DNA of 64,000 bases, from contig CASEUJ010000016.1 of the NCBI GenBank assembly GCA_949291125.1, positions 1 through 64,000 of the forward strand, read 5' to 3'. The position numbers and the translations under genes are program-made. Source of the stretch: an uncultured Ruminococcus sp. (GTDB lineage: Bacteria; Bacillota; Clostridia; Oscillospirales; Ruminococcaceae). The notes under the pieces are model-generated. The model was not told the DNA's origin. It was given only the letters and a program-made list of their open reading frames with translations, and did no database searches. Positions 31,577 through 39,877 of the stretch are shown piece after piece. Within the stretch, counting starts at the first letter, position 1, and every line of letters starts with the position of its first letter.

Positions 31577-34396
31577 ATGATGCACCAATATGATCTGTCC
31601 GGAGTATGGGACTTTTCTATGGCACAGCTTCCAAAAGGCTTTTGCCAACGTGTCTTTTTTGATACTATTACATTGCCCGGCACGACCTCGCTTGCAAAAA
31701 AGGGGACACCTAATCCGAACCGGGAGACCGGCTTTCTCACCGACGCTTATGCCTTTGAAGGGCAGGCATGGTTTCATAAGACGATCTATATTGACCCGGA
31801 CTATGTGGGCATGCCCATCAAGCTGACGCTGGAACGTACGCGCTTGACAACGCTTTGGATCAATGGGGAGTGTGTCGGATCGTGTGACAGCTTGTGTACC
31901 CCACATGTCTATGAAGTAACAAAGCATATTACAAAGCCGCTGGTAGATATTACGATTTTAGTCAAAAATACCGACTATCCTACTAAGGGCGGACACCTGA
32001 CCTCGCCAGATACCCAATCCAACTGGAACGGCATCACCGGTGATTTGAAATTAGAAGTCTTCCCGGATGTTTATGTGGATCATATTCAGGCGTATCCCAG
32101 CCTTGCGGATAAATCTGTTATGCTAAAAATGCACCTCCACGGTGCAAAGACGGCATTGTTTACGGCGAATGGGACTGTGCTGGAAAACGACGAGGAAGAC
32201 GCCATTCCGCCCTTCCAGACAGGGATTACTGCCGATGAAAACGGCGTTGCAACTGTCACCATTCCCCTCGGCGATACGGTCTATGAATGGAGCGAATATA
32301 CCCCGGCACTCTACTATTTGCACTATACAGTGGACGAAGGTGACTTTGGCTATGTTTCTTTTGGGCTGCGGGAGTTTCGCACAAATGGGATGCAGTTTAC
32401 CATCAATGGCAAGCCCACGATGCTTCGCGGCAAACATGACGGTATGATCTTTCCGCTGACAGGATTCGCTCCCACCGATACCAACGAGTGGATCCGTATC
32501 TTGTCCATTGCCAAATCCTATGGTATTAACCATTATCGTTTCCACACCTGCTGTCCGTCGGAGGCGGCGTTTACGGCGGCGGATATTCTGGGGATCTATA
32601 TGGAACCAGAGCTGCCATTTTGGGGCACCATCACTACAGAAACCGATGAGAACCATAATGCCGAAGAACAGCAATACCTGATTGAACTCGGCGATAAAAT
32701 ATTGGAAACTTTTGGTAACCATCCGTCGTTTGTGATGTTCTCTCTTGGCAATGAACTGTGGGGAAATCCTGAGCGTATTGCAGAGATTTTGCGGCACTAT
32801 AAGGCACTGGATGATCGTCATCTCTATACGCAGGGCTGTAACAACTTTCAGCACTTCCCGATGATCTTGCCAGAGGACGATTATTTTGTGGGCGTGCGCC
32901 TGAGTAAAGAGCGACTATTGCGCGGATCTTATGGCATGTGCGATGCGCCCTTGGGACATGTACAGACGGATCGCCCCAGTACGCTGCATAGCTACGATGA
33001 TGTGATCTTTCCACCCCAGAACAGCACGGATACTGTCAATGCAGAGGATGTAAAAGAGATCGAGATTCAATATGGCACAGGTGTCAAGAAAGTACAGGTG
33101 AATAAAGGCGAAAATGGTTTGATTCCGACAAAGCCCATTATCACGCATGAGATCGGACAATATGAGGTCTACCCGGATTTCCATGAAATCGAAAAATACA
33201 CTGGACCGCTGAAAGCACGCAATTTTGAAATTTTCCGAGAGCGTCTGGAACAAAAGGGTATGCTGCACCAGGCGGATAAATTTTTCCGTTGTAGCGGTGC
33301 GCTGGCAGCGGCGTGCTATAAAGAGGAGATCGAAGCAGTCATGCGCTCAGAACATGTGGCAGGATTCCAGCTTCTTGATCTACAGGATTTCAGCGGTCAG
33401 GGGACAGCATTGGTGGGAATGCTCGATGCATTTATGGACAACAAAGGTTTGATTACCCCAGAAGAGTGGCAGACGTTTTGTTCAGACTGTGTGATTCTGG
33501 CGAAGTTCCCATCCTATCTCTGTATTACTGACCAGATGTTTGTGGCAGAGGTGGTGATCCGTTCGAACCTGCCGGCATTGCCGCAGGGCTGTACTGCGAC
33601 GTGGCAGATGATTACGGAAAACGGAACGACGATCGGCCAGGGCGCTTTCCCGCTCACACAGACTGACCCTGGGTTGATCGAAGTCGGGCGCATTGTCTGC
33701 CAGATGCCGGAGTCCGTGCCAGCTCCCATCCGCGTCTATCTGCTGCTCTCGATCACAGAGACACATACGATCAATGTCTACGACCTGATGCTCTATCCAG
33801 CGATTGGCATGCCAAAGCTGGAGAGTAAGTCTGGAGTTGTGGTGACAGCGCGCATAGAAACAGCGCTTTCTGCACTGAAGGATGGCACAGCAGTATTTTT
33901 CCTGCCAAAGGAAGTACAGGCGTCCATTCCTGGTTTTTACTGTACAGATTTCTGGTGTTATCCCATGTTCCGGGATATTTGTCATTGGATGCAAAAACCG
34001 GTGGCAGTGGGAACGATGGGGCTTTGTATTCAGGATGATCATTTGTCACTTGCACAGTTCCCAACGCAGGAATACAGCACACCGCAGTGGTATGATATTG
34101 TGTCTGCATCGGACTGCGCGATCCTCGATGAAACCGATGATATGCTGACACCGATCGTCCAGATGATCGACAACTTTGAACGTAATCATAAACTCGGAAT
34201 TGTGTGGGAGGCAAAAGTCGGTAGAGGCAAACTTTTGGTCTGCACCAGCCGCTTGTCCTCGATTGCCACACGTCCGGAGGCTCGATGGTTGGCCAAGAGT
34301 TTGATGGACTATGTGACATCAGAGGCGTTTGCGCCAGAGGCAGAGATGACGCCAGAGCAGCTGCGGAAAATTTTTGATAACGGCAACGCAGAGTAA
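31577..34396 (+). CDS. Glycoside hydrolase family 2 (beta-galactosidase/mannosidase-like)
   Basis: A 939-residue intracellular enzyme with no signal peptide. The N-terminal sugar-binding sandwich (DLSGVWDFSM, then TLERTRLTTLWINGECVG) is followed by an immunoglobulin-like domain and a TIM barrel (from about 275) with RGKHDGMIFPLTGF, YRFHTCCPSEAAF, acid/base Glu in FSLGNELWG and a probable nucleophile Glu in THEIGQYEVYP. The C-terminal 300 residues contain beta domains and a segment that may be a glutamine-amidotransferase-like fold. Substrate not clear; the barrel resembles GH2 members acting on plant polysaccharide side chains. Start at 31577 follows AAAGGAG. Single gene with its own promoter and terminator. 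Confidence 0.85.
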   Translation: MMHQYDLSGVWDFSMAQLPKGFCQRVFFDTITLPGTTSLAKKGTPNPNRETGFLTDAYAFEGQAWFHKTIYIDPDYVGMPIKLTLERTRLTTLWINGECVGSCDSLCTPHVYEVTKHITKPLVDITILVKNTDYPTKGGHLTSPDTQSNWNGITGDLKLEVFPDVYVDHIQAYPSLADKSVMLKMHLHGAKTALFTANGTVLENDEEDAIPPFQTGITADENGVATVTIPLGDTVYEWSEYTPALYYLHYTVDEGDFGYVSFGLREFRTNGMQFTINGKPTMLRGKHDGMIFPLTGFAPTDTNEWIRILSIAKSYGINHYRFHTCCPSEAAFTAADILGIYMEPELPFWGTITTETDENHNAEEQQYLIELGDKILETFGNHPSFVMFSLGNELWGNPERIAEILRHYKALDDRHLYTQGCNNFQHFPMILPEDDYFVGVRLSKERLLRGSYGMCDAPLGHVQTDRPSTLHSYDDVIFPPQNSTDTVNAEDVKEIEIQYGTGVKKVQVNKGENGLIPTKPIITHEIGQYEVYPDFHEIEKYTGPLKARNFEIFRERLEQKGMLHQADKFFRCSGALAAACYKEEIEAVMRSEHVAGFQLLDLQDFSGQGTALVGMLDAFMDNKGLITPEEWQTFCSDCVILAKFPSYLCITDQMFVAEVVIRSNLPALPQGCTATWQMITENGTTIGQGAFPLTQTDPGLIEVGRIVCQMPESVPAPIRVYLLLSITETHTINVYDLMLYPAIGMPKLESKSGVVVTARIETALSALKDGTAVFFLPKEVQASIPGFYCTDFWCYPMFRDICHWMQKPVAVGTMGLCIQDDHLSLAQFPTQEYSTPQWYDIVSASDCAILDETDDMLTPIVQMIDNFERNHKLGIVWEAKVGRGKLLVCTSRLSSIATRPEARWLAKSLMDYVTSEAFAPEAEMTPEQLRKIFDNGNAE

Positions 34397-34417
34397 AATC
34401 AAAATAAGATAAACGAT

Positions 34418-34461
34418 AAAACGGCACAGAACCGATGTTGCATCGCGAACTGTGCCGTTTT
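34418..34461. terminator. Bidirectional terminator
   Basis: AAAACGGCACAG (34418-34429) pairs exactly with CTGTGCCGTTTT (34450-34461), between the convergent GH2 and antiporter genes. Confidence 0.85.
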
Positions 34462-34492
34462 GTTATTTCACTTTTCTAGATGTGCAGCTGCG

Positions 34493-35788
34493 TCAGGATT
34501 TTGCAACTTGTACTTCTGGCGATGTTTCCACCGGTGTACCATCCTTCTTTTTCTTCTTCGGGAAGACAAATTTCAGCAGAATTGGTGTGATGATGGTGGT
34601 GAATACGACCGTGACAACCAGCGGCGTCATGAACTTTTCATCCATCAACCCAACCGATGCGCCCTTGTTCGCCACAATGAGTGCGACCTCACCACGAGAA
34701 ATCATGCCAATGCCGATCTGAAGGCTTTCCTTATTGGTATAGCGCATCAGCTTTGCTCCTAGGCCGCATCCGATGATTTTGGTCAGAACCGCAATGATCA
34801 TCAGCAGAACCATAAAGACGATCAGCTTTCCGGTAAGTCCGTCGAGCGTCATGGCAAGGCCGATGTTTGCAAAGAAAATCGGAGATAACAGCATGTAGGA
34901 TAGCGTGCTGAAACGATTTACAACGTATTCGTTTTTCTTCAGACCAGAAACCGCAAGACCTGCCACGAATGCACCAGTGATATCGGCAACGCCGAAGAAC
35001 AGCTCGGCACTAAAGGAAAGTAACAAGCAGAAAACAAAGGTCACAATGTTGTGGCGGCGCAAGTTTTCGTTACTCGATTCCCGCCACTTCTTGAAAAAGT
35101 AGTGATAGAGGATTGCCGCACCGACTGCCACAATAAAGAATGCCAGAATGTTAATGATTACAGCAGGTACACCTTCGCCAAAAATGGCAGAGCCAAGTGT
35201 TGGGCTTTCTTCGTTGCCGCCGGATTTCTTGCCGCCGAGGCTTGTGACAATTGTAAGAGCCACGATGCCAAGAATGTCGTCGATCACCGCTGCGCCCAGG
35301 ATGGCGTTCCCAGCACGCGAATTTAGAGCACCAAGCTCTTTGAGCGTTTCCACCGTGATGGAAACCGAGGTTGCGGTCAGCACCACGCCGATAAAGATGT
35401 TTTGCCAGAACAGCGATGCCATCTCCGGATCCTGTTCGGTATTATAGACATCCGCAAGGATAAATCCGCCGATGAGGGGGACAATAACACCAATCATGGC
35501 GATGACGAAGGATGCGAGTCCGGCTTTTTTCAGCTCTTGAATATCTGTCTCCAGTCCTGCACTGAACATCAGGACAATAACACCCAGTTCCGCAAGGCTG
35601 GTGATCAGGCTGTTGCGTTCTACTACGTCCAACAGCATCGGTCCTAGAATAATACCCGCAGCCAGTGCGCCTACGACCTGTGGTAGGCTGATGCGCTTGG
35701 TCAGGATTCCTAAAAGCTTTGTCGACAATAGGATAATAGCGATTTGCAGTAGATAGGAATAATCGTTGTTAAACAAAAAATCCTTCAT
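34493..35788 (-). CDS. Cation:proton antiporter (CPA2 family)
   Basis: A 431-residue membrane protein with 12 or 13 helices. N-terminal SLPQVVGALAAGIILGP and the ion-site motif GAAVIDDILGIVAL (paired Asp, as in NapA-type electrogenic Na+/H+ exchangers) mark it as CPA2. LTATSVSITVETLKEL and ISRGEVALIVANKGA are also family blocks. No TrkA-N regulatory domain is fused; the C-terminus ends in a short Lys- and Glu-rich tail. It should use the proton gradient to expel Na+ or K+. Start ATG at 35786-35788 preceded by AAGGAG. Own promoter at 35908-35936, on a long leader (about 110 nt). Confidence 0.92.
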   Translation of the reverse strand: MKDFLFNNDYSYLLQIAIILLSTKLLGILTKRISLPQVVGALAAGIILGPMLLDVVERNSLITSLAELGVIVLMFSAGLETDIQELKKAGLASFVIAMIGVIVPLIGGFILADVYNTEQDPEMASLFWQNIFIGVVLTATSVSITVETLKELGALNSRAGNAILGAAVIDDILGIVALTIVTSLGGKKSGGNEESPTLGSAIFGEGVPAVIINILAFFIVAVGAAILYHYFFKKWRESSNENLRRHNIVTFVFCLLLSFSAELFFGVADITGAFVAGLAVSGLKKNEYVVNRFSTLSYMLLSPIFFANIGLAMTLDGLTGKLIVFMVLLMIIAVLTKIIGCGLGAKLMRYTNKESLQIGIGMISRGEVALIVANKGASVGLMDEKFMTPLVVTVVFTTIITPILLKFVFPKKKKKDGTPVETSPEVQVAKS

Positions 35789-35907
35789 AATGATGATGAC
35801 TCCTTTTTAGATGGATGCGGATCGACTGTAGATGCCGGACAGTGTGTCGCAGTTACAAAGTCTGTATAAAACTGTCGATCAAAGCAGATCCAGAATTAAC
35901 ATGATAT

Positions 35908-35936
35908 ATTATGGCACATTTTCACGGGGTTGTCAA
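35908..35936 (-). promoter_or_regulatory. Promoter of the antiporter gene
   Basis: On the minus strand: TTGACA (35936-35931), 17-bp spacer, CATAAT (35913-35908) with TGC extended -10. Confidence 0.7.
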
Positions 35937-36079
35937 GCAATTTTCACGAAAATAACACTCCGTTTGATAAATTTTTAGGACGATAGCTGAAACATCGCCA
36001 CGATTTTGGGCAGATTGCATGCTTTGCAATGGGGAATTCTGTATGATATGACAAAAATTTCGAAAAATGGGAATCCATC

Positions 36080-36108
36080 TTGCAAATTACCTGGCAGCGT
36101 GTTATAAT
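36080..36108 (+). promoter_or_regulatory. Promoter of the malate/lactate dehydrogenase gene
   Basis: TTGCAA (36080-36085), 17-bp spacer, TATAAT (36103-36108). The leader to the start codon is about 145 nt with no recognised riboswitch. Confidence 0.75.
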
Positions 36109-36261
36109 AAACTTGTATATGCGGAATGCTTTCAGAGACTGCATATCAGGTACCGCAGGGCTGCTGTGGCGCTTTGCCGTATGACAATTTTATGGGTAAA
36201 GTTCGCCGATGGCGGCGACCGATTCGGAAAAAATTCAGTTTAGTCAGGAGGACGCTATAAA

Positions 36262-37212
36262 GTGGAAAAGAAAGTAAAAAAGGGAAAAAAAGTCACTGTA
36301 TTGGGTGCCGGAAATGTAGGCGCATCGATTGCCTTTGCGCTTTCGATCAAGGGGCTTTGCTCTGAACTTTTGCTTGTTGATATCAATAAGCCGAAGGCAA
36401 AGGGTGAGGCAATGGACATTATGCAGGGAAATGCGTTCGCTCCCACATGTGACGTACGCGACGGCGATTATGCAGATGCAGTAGATTCGGATATGGTTAT
36501 CATCACTGTCGGCATTGCAAGAAAGCCGGGTCAGAGCCGCATTGATCTGTGTAAGACAAACGCAGGTATTATTGCATCGGTTGTTCCAGAGATTGTGAAG
36601 TATGCACCGCATGCAATCTATCTGGTAGTCAGCAATCCGGTCGATGTATTGACCTATGAGGCACTGCGTGTTTCCGGTCTGCCAGAAAATCAGGTGTTTG
36701 GTTCAGGTACAGTTCTTGACTCTTCACGTTTGCGCACCTGTCTGGCAGAACACGCTGATCTGAATATCAAGAATATTCATGCATATGTATTCGGTGAACA
36801 CGGGGATTCTTCGATGGTTCCGTGGTCGCTGTCGAGTATTGCAGGCATGAAGTTTGATGAATACTGCAAGAACGTAGAAGACCTCGGCGATAAGGCAGAG
36901 ATCGAGCAGGAAGTACGTGATGGCGGCGCAGAAGTCATCAAGTGTAAGGGCGCGACATACTATGCGATTGCACTTTCTGTCAGCATGATCACTGAGGCTG
37001 TTCTGCGTGACACCAAGGCAGTTCTGACTGTTTCGGCATATCAGGATGGCTCGCACTATGGTGTAAAGGATGTATGCCTGAGTCTGCCGTGTGTAGTGGG
37101 CGCTAATGGCATTGAGCGTCGTATCGCACCGCCGATGACAGATGAAGAAGTTGCACGCTTCCAGAAGAGCGGTGCAGCATTGCGTGCAGTCATTGAGGAA
37201 ACATTTGCATAA
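36262..37212 (+). CDS. NAD-dependent malate/lactate dehydrogenase family; probable malate dehydrogenase
   Basis: A 316-residue cytosolic dehydrogenase. The NAD fold opens with VTVLGAGNVGASIAFAL, and the catalytic His lies in FGEHGDSSMVPWS. Overall it resembles LDH, but the specificity loop reads GIARKPGQSR: the position that is Gln in lactate dehydrogenases (AxQKPGETR) is Arg here, as in malate dehydrogenases (ARKPGMSR). So oxaloacetate/malate is the likely substrate. Start is GTG 36262, with AGGAGG at 36246-36251. Malic enzyme follows, as in the clostridial mdh-malic enzyme pair, supporting a PEP-oxaloacetate-malate-pyruvate route. Automated annotation may call it L-lactate dehydrogenase. 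Confidence 0.85.
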   Translation: MEKKVKKGKKVTVLGAGNVGASIAFALSIKGLCSELLLVDINKPKAKGEAMDIMQGNAFAPTCDVRDGDYADAVDSDMVIITVGIARKPGQSRIDLCKTNAGIIASVVPEIVKYAPHAIYLVVSNPVDVLTYEALRVSGLPENQVFGSGTVLDSSRLRTCLAEHADLNIKNIHAYVFGEHGDSSMVPWSLSSIAGMKFDEYCKNVEDLGDKAEIEQEVRDGGAEVIKCKGATYYAIALSVSMITEAVLRDTKAVLTVSAYQDGSHYGVKDVCLSLPCVVGANGIERRIAPPMTDEEVARFQKSGAALRAVIEETFA

Positions 37213-37302
37213 AATAGAAGTCGGTGAGATTGGCTTTTATGGAATGCCGTAGATAAGACATTTTGAGATGTAGACAATTTTAGCAATCCAATCATAAACA
37301 AA

Positions 37303-37378
37303 CCATAAAGCCGCCGGCACATCTGCCTTTCGGGGACGGAGGAAACGTTTTTTCAGATGCTGACCGGTGGCTTTATGG
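37303..37378 (+). promoter_or_regulatory. Long structured hairpin between dehydrogenase and malic enzyme
   Basis: CCATAAAGCCGCCGG (37303-37317) pairs with CCGGTGGCTTTATGG (37364-37378, one mismatch or G-U). Inside, CATCTG pairs with CAGATG, leaving a loop that contains CCTTTCGGGGACGGAGGAAACG. No T-run follows directly, so it is not an ordinary terminator. It could limit read-through, stabilise the upstream mRNA or be a regulatory RNA; no known riboswitch class was matched with confidence. Confidence 0.55.
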
Positions 37379-37436
37379 GCGCATAGGTAAGAATGCGCAA
37401 TAAAAAGAGTTTACGAAATGAAAGGAATCGAATTTT

Positions 37437-38621
37437 ATGGATTATGCAGCAGAATCCCTGAAACTGCATGTGAAATGGCAGGGGAAGATTGAGATCGCAC
37501 TTCGTGCACCGCTGGAAACCGCCGATGATCTGTCGCTGGCTTATACGCCGGGCGTTGCGCAGCCTTGTCTGGAGATTCAGAAGGATCTGAGCCGGAGTTA
37601 TGAACTCACGCGTCGCGGTAACCTAGTTGCTGTTGTGACTGATGGTACAGCTGTACTCGGACTTGGTGATATCGGTCCGGAAGCAGGTATGCCGGTTATG
37701 GAAGGAAAATGTGCGCTTTTTAAGCGCTTTGGGAATGTGGATGCAATTCCGCTTTGCATTCGCTCTAAGGATGTGGATGAGATTGTAGAAACAGTTCGTC
37801 TGATTGCCGGTAGTTTTGGCGGCGTGAATCTTGAGGATATCTCTGCGCCGCGCTGTTTTGAGATCGAAAAGCGCCTGAAAGCGTGCTGCGATATTCCGAT
37901 CTTCCACGACGATCAGCACGGTACTGCAGTCGTTACTCTGGCTGCAATGCTCAATGCACTTAAGCTCACTGGTAAGGATATTCACCAGATTCGCGTTGTC
38001 ACAAGTGGGGCAGGTGCGGCAGGTATTGCGATTATCCGTCTACTGATTGCAATGGGTCTTGATCCGCATCATGTCATTCTCTGCGATCGTCATGGCGCAA
38101 TCTATGAGGGACGCGATAATCTGAACGCACAAAAGGAAGAGATGGCTGTGATCACCAACAGCGGTCACAAGAAGGGCACACTTGCAGAAATGCTTGTAGG
38201 TGCAGATGTCTTTATTGGTGTATCCGCACCGGGCTGTGTAACGCCAGAAATGGTGAAGAGCATGGCTGACAAGCCGATCATCTTTGCAATGGCAAACCCG
38301 ACGCCGGAGATCATGCCGGATGAGGCACTTGCTGCCGGTGCAGCTGTGATGGGAACAGGACGCAGCGACTTCCCGAATCAGATCAACAACGTTCTGGCAT
38401 TCCCGGGGATTTTCCGTGGTGCGCTTGATGTCCGCGCAAGCGATATCAATGATGCTATGAAAATTGCGGCTGCAAAGGCAATCGCAGGATTTGTGACAGA
38501 GGATAAGCTGTGTCCGGAATACATTATCCCGAGCCCGCTCGAGGATGGCGTTGGTGCGGTTGTCGCAAAAGCAGTGGCACAGGCTGCGATCGAAAGCGGC
38601 GTAGCCCGGATTGCAAAATAA
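37437..38621 (+). CDS. NAD(P)-dependent malic enzyme
   Basis: A 394-residue malate decarboxylase (malate to pyruvate and CO2). Short bacterial type: N-terminal block with the catalytic Tyr in SLAYTPGVAQPC, metal site LEDISAPRCFEIE and FHDDQHGTAVVTLAA, then the NAD(P) fold with SGAGAAGIAIIRLL and ANPTPEI. No phosphotransacetylase domain is fused. AAAGGAAT lies upstream. Paired with the malate-dehydrogenase-like gene: together they can convert oxaloacetate to pyruvate while exchanging NADH for NAD(P)H. Cofactor choice cannot be read from the sequence by eye. Confidence 0.95.
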   Translation: MDYAAESLKLHVKWQGKIEIALRAPLETADDLSLAYTPGVAQPCLEIQKDLSRSYELTRRGNLVAVVTDGTAVLGLGDIGPEAGMPVMEGKCALFKRFGNVDAIPLCIRSKDVDEIVETVRLIAGSFGGVNLEDISAPRCFEIEKRLKACCDIPIFHDDQHGTAVVTLAAMLNALKLTGKDIHQIRVVTSGAGAAGIAIIRLLIAMGLDPHHVILCDRHGAIYEGRDNLNAQKEEMAVITNSGHKKGTLAEMLVGADVFIGVSAPGCVTPEMVKSMADKPIIFAMANPTPEIMPDEALAAGAAVMGTGRSDFPNQINNVLAFPGIFRGALDVRASDINDAMKIAAAKAIAGFVTEDKLCPEYIIPSPLEDGVGAVVAKAVAQAAIESGVARIAK

Positions 38622-38645
38622 CGATTTGCATATGCAGATACAACA

Positions 38646-39533
38646 ATGAAATGGAAACGAAAAGACTGTCTTTCTTATGGCTTGGCGGCAATTCTGCTCA
38701 TTGGAGCGTTTGGGATCATCGGCTGGCAGGGAATACAGTATTTGACTGAAGAAAATTCTGCGCAGACGATGCAGCGGATCATCTTGAATACAACGGCATA
38801 TTCTGATCAGATTGTGGAACTGTCTACGTCAGCGACGGGTATGACAGGGATTTTGCAAACAAATGGCACATCCGAATGCACGCAGAATTCAAGCAAGACA
38901 ACATCTGTGACAGCCGCTGCAACTGTGAGAAAACAGGCGGCAGAGCATGTACAGCAGGAAACGGTTACATTTCCCCTGGAACTCAATACGGCGACTGCGC
39001 AGCAATTGGATCAACTGCCTGGGATTGGTACTGTGCTCGCGGGACGTATCGTAGATTATCGTACGCAGATCGGCGGCTTTCTCTATCGGGAGCAGCTTCT
39101 GGAAGTGAATGGGATCGGGGATGCTATATTTCGCGAAATCTATGATCTGGTCTATCTGACTGATGAACAGATCCCGATGTCAGCCGAAGAAGTTTCACCC
39201 GAAGTGCCCGATGCGCAAAACGACAATTTCTTGTCCGAACCAGAAACGATTCAGTCATCTTCGCCGCCGCAGGAAACATCGCCGGATTTGGAGAGCGCGG
39301 AAAGCGGCGTAAGTGTGACCGAGCCGATCGTGGTAGATTTGAATGCAGCAGACTTTGCGCAGCTTATGCAGATCCCGTACATGAATGAAGAACTTGCCAA
39401 TGAGATTTTGGCGTTTCGGGAGGAATATGCCTATTTTTCATCCATATATGAGCTTCTATATCTGGAACACATGAAAGAAAGCTTGTTTACGGAAATGATA
39501 CCATATGTTTGTGTCGAAACGTCTGAATCGTGA
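38646..39533 (+). CDS. Membrane-anchored double helix-hairpin-helix protein (ComEA-like)
   Basis: A 295-residue protein: one N-terminal helix (about 10-32), a Ser/Thr/Gln-rich region, then a ComEA-type helix-hairpin-helix domain (LELNTATAQQLDQLPGIGTVLAGRIVDYR, about 115-175). A Pro/Glu/Ser linker leads to a second, degenerate domain (VDLNAADFAQLMQIPYMNEELANEILAFREE, about 232-290) in which the PGIG loop is lost. ComEA binds DNA outside the membrane for uptake, but this has no ComEC neighbour, so competence is only one option. It lies 24 bp after malic enzyme, perhaps by read-through. No obvious ribosome site of the usual strength. Confidence 0.8.
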   Translation: MKWKRKDCLSYGLAAILLIGAFGIIGWQGIQYLTEENSAQTMQRIILNTTAYSDQIVELSTSATGMTGILQTNGTSECTQNSSKTTSVTAAATVRKQAAEHVQQETVTFPLELNTATAQQLDQLPGIGTVLAGRIVDYRTQIGGFLYREQLLEVNGIGDAIFREIYDLVYLTDEQIPMSAEEVSPEVPDAQNDNFLSEPETIQSSSPPQETSPDLESAESGVSVTEPIVVDLNAADFAQLMQIPYMNEELANEILAFREEYAYFSSIYELLYLEHMKESLFTEMIPYVCVETSES

Positions 39534-39624
39534 TGCTGTTGTCCATGCGACGAAGAAATTGACAGAATTTACTAAATTAACCGTTTTGTAACTTTTTTCC
39601 TCGACACAAAAAATGGACGTCAAA

Positions 39625-39656
39625 TTGCACAAATTTTTATATAAATTTTAGTGCAA
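39625..39656. promoter_or_regulatory. Imperfect inverted repeat upstream of the ABC importer promoter
   Basis: TTGCAC (39625-39630) and GTGCAA (39651-39656) flank an AT-rich centre in which AAATTT is repeated. Placed 36 bp before the -35, it is a candidate activator or repressor site; no regulator gene is adjacent. Confidence 0.35.
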
Positions 39657-39691
39657 ATGGACTGAAAAAAATGAAAGAATGGTATTTGCTA

Positions 39692-39720
39692 TTGACATTC
39701 CATTCGAATTGTTGTATATT
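39692..39720 (+). promoter_or_regulatory. Promoter of the sugar ABC importer operon
   Basis: TTGACA (39692-39697), 17-bp spacer, TATATT (39715-39720). The leader before the first start is about 150 nt. Confidence 0.8.
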
Positions 39721-39877
39721 AAGCATATCATAAAAAATATTCTCTGTGCGTATTTTGTGCATTTTTCAGGTTATGAAAGGTGATGCGAGATGATGTACAG
39801 TGATTATTTCTTGTGCATATTATGTCGTCTACATATGTTGGCGATATAATAGATATATTTTAAGGAGGAACATTCCA

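Noticed and set aside
37328-37350. Glutamine-riboswitch-like GGGGACGGA string in the mdh/malic enzyme spacer
   Set aside because: Only a short string matches; the flanking stems of that class are absent and the class is known mainly from cyanobacteria.
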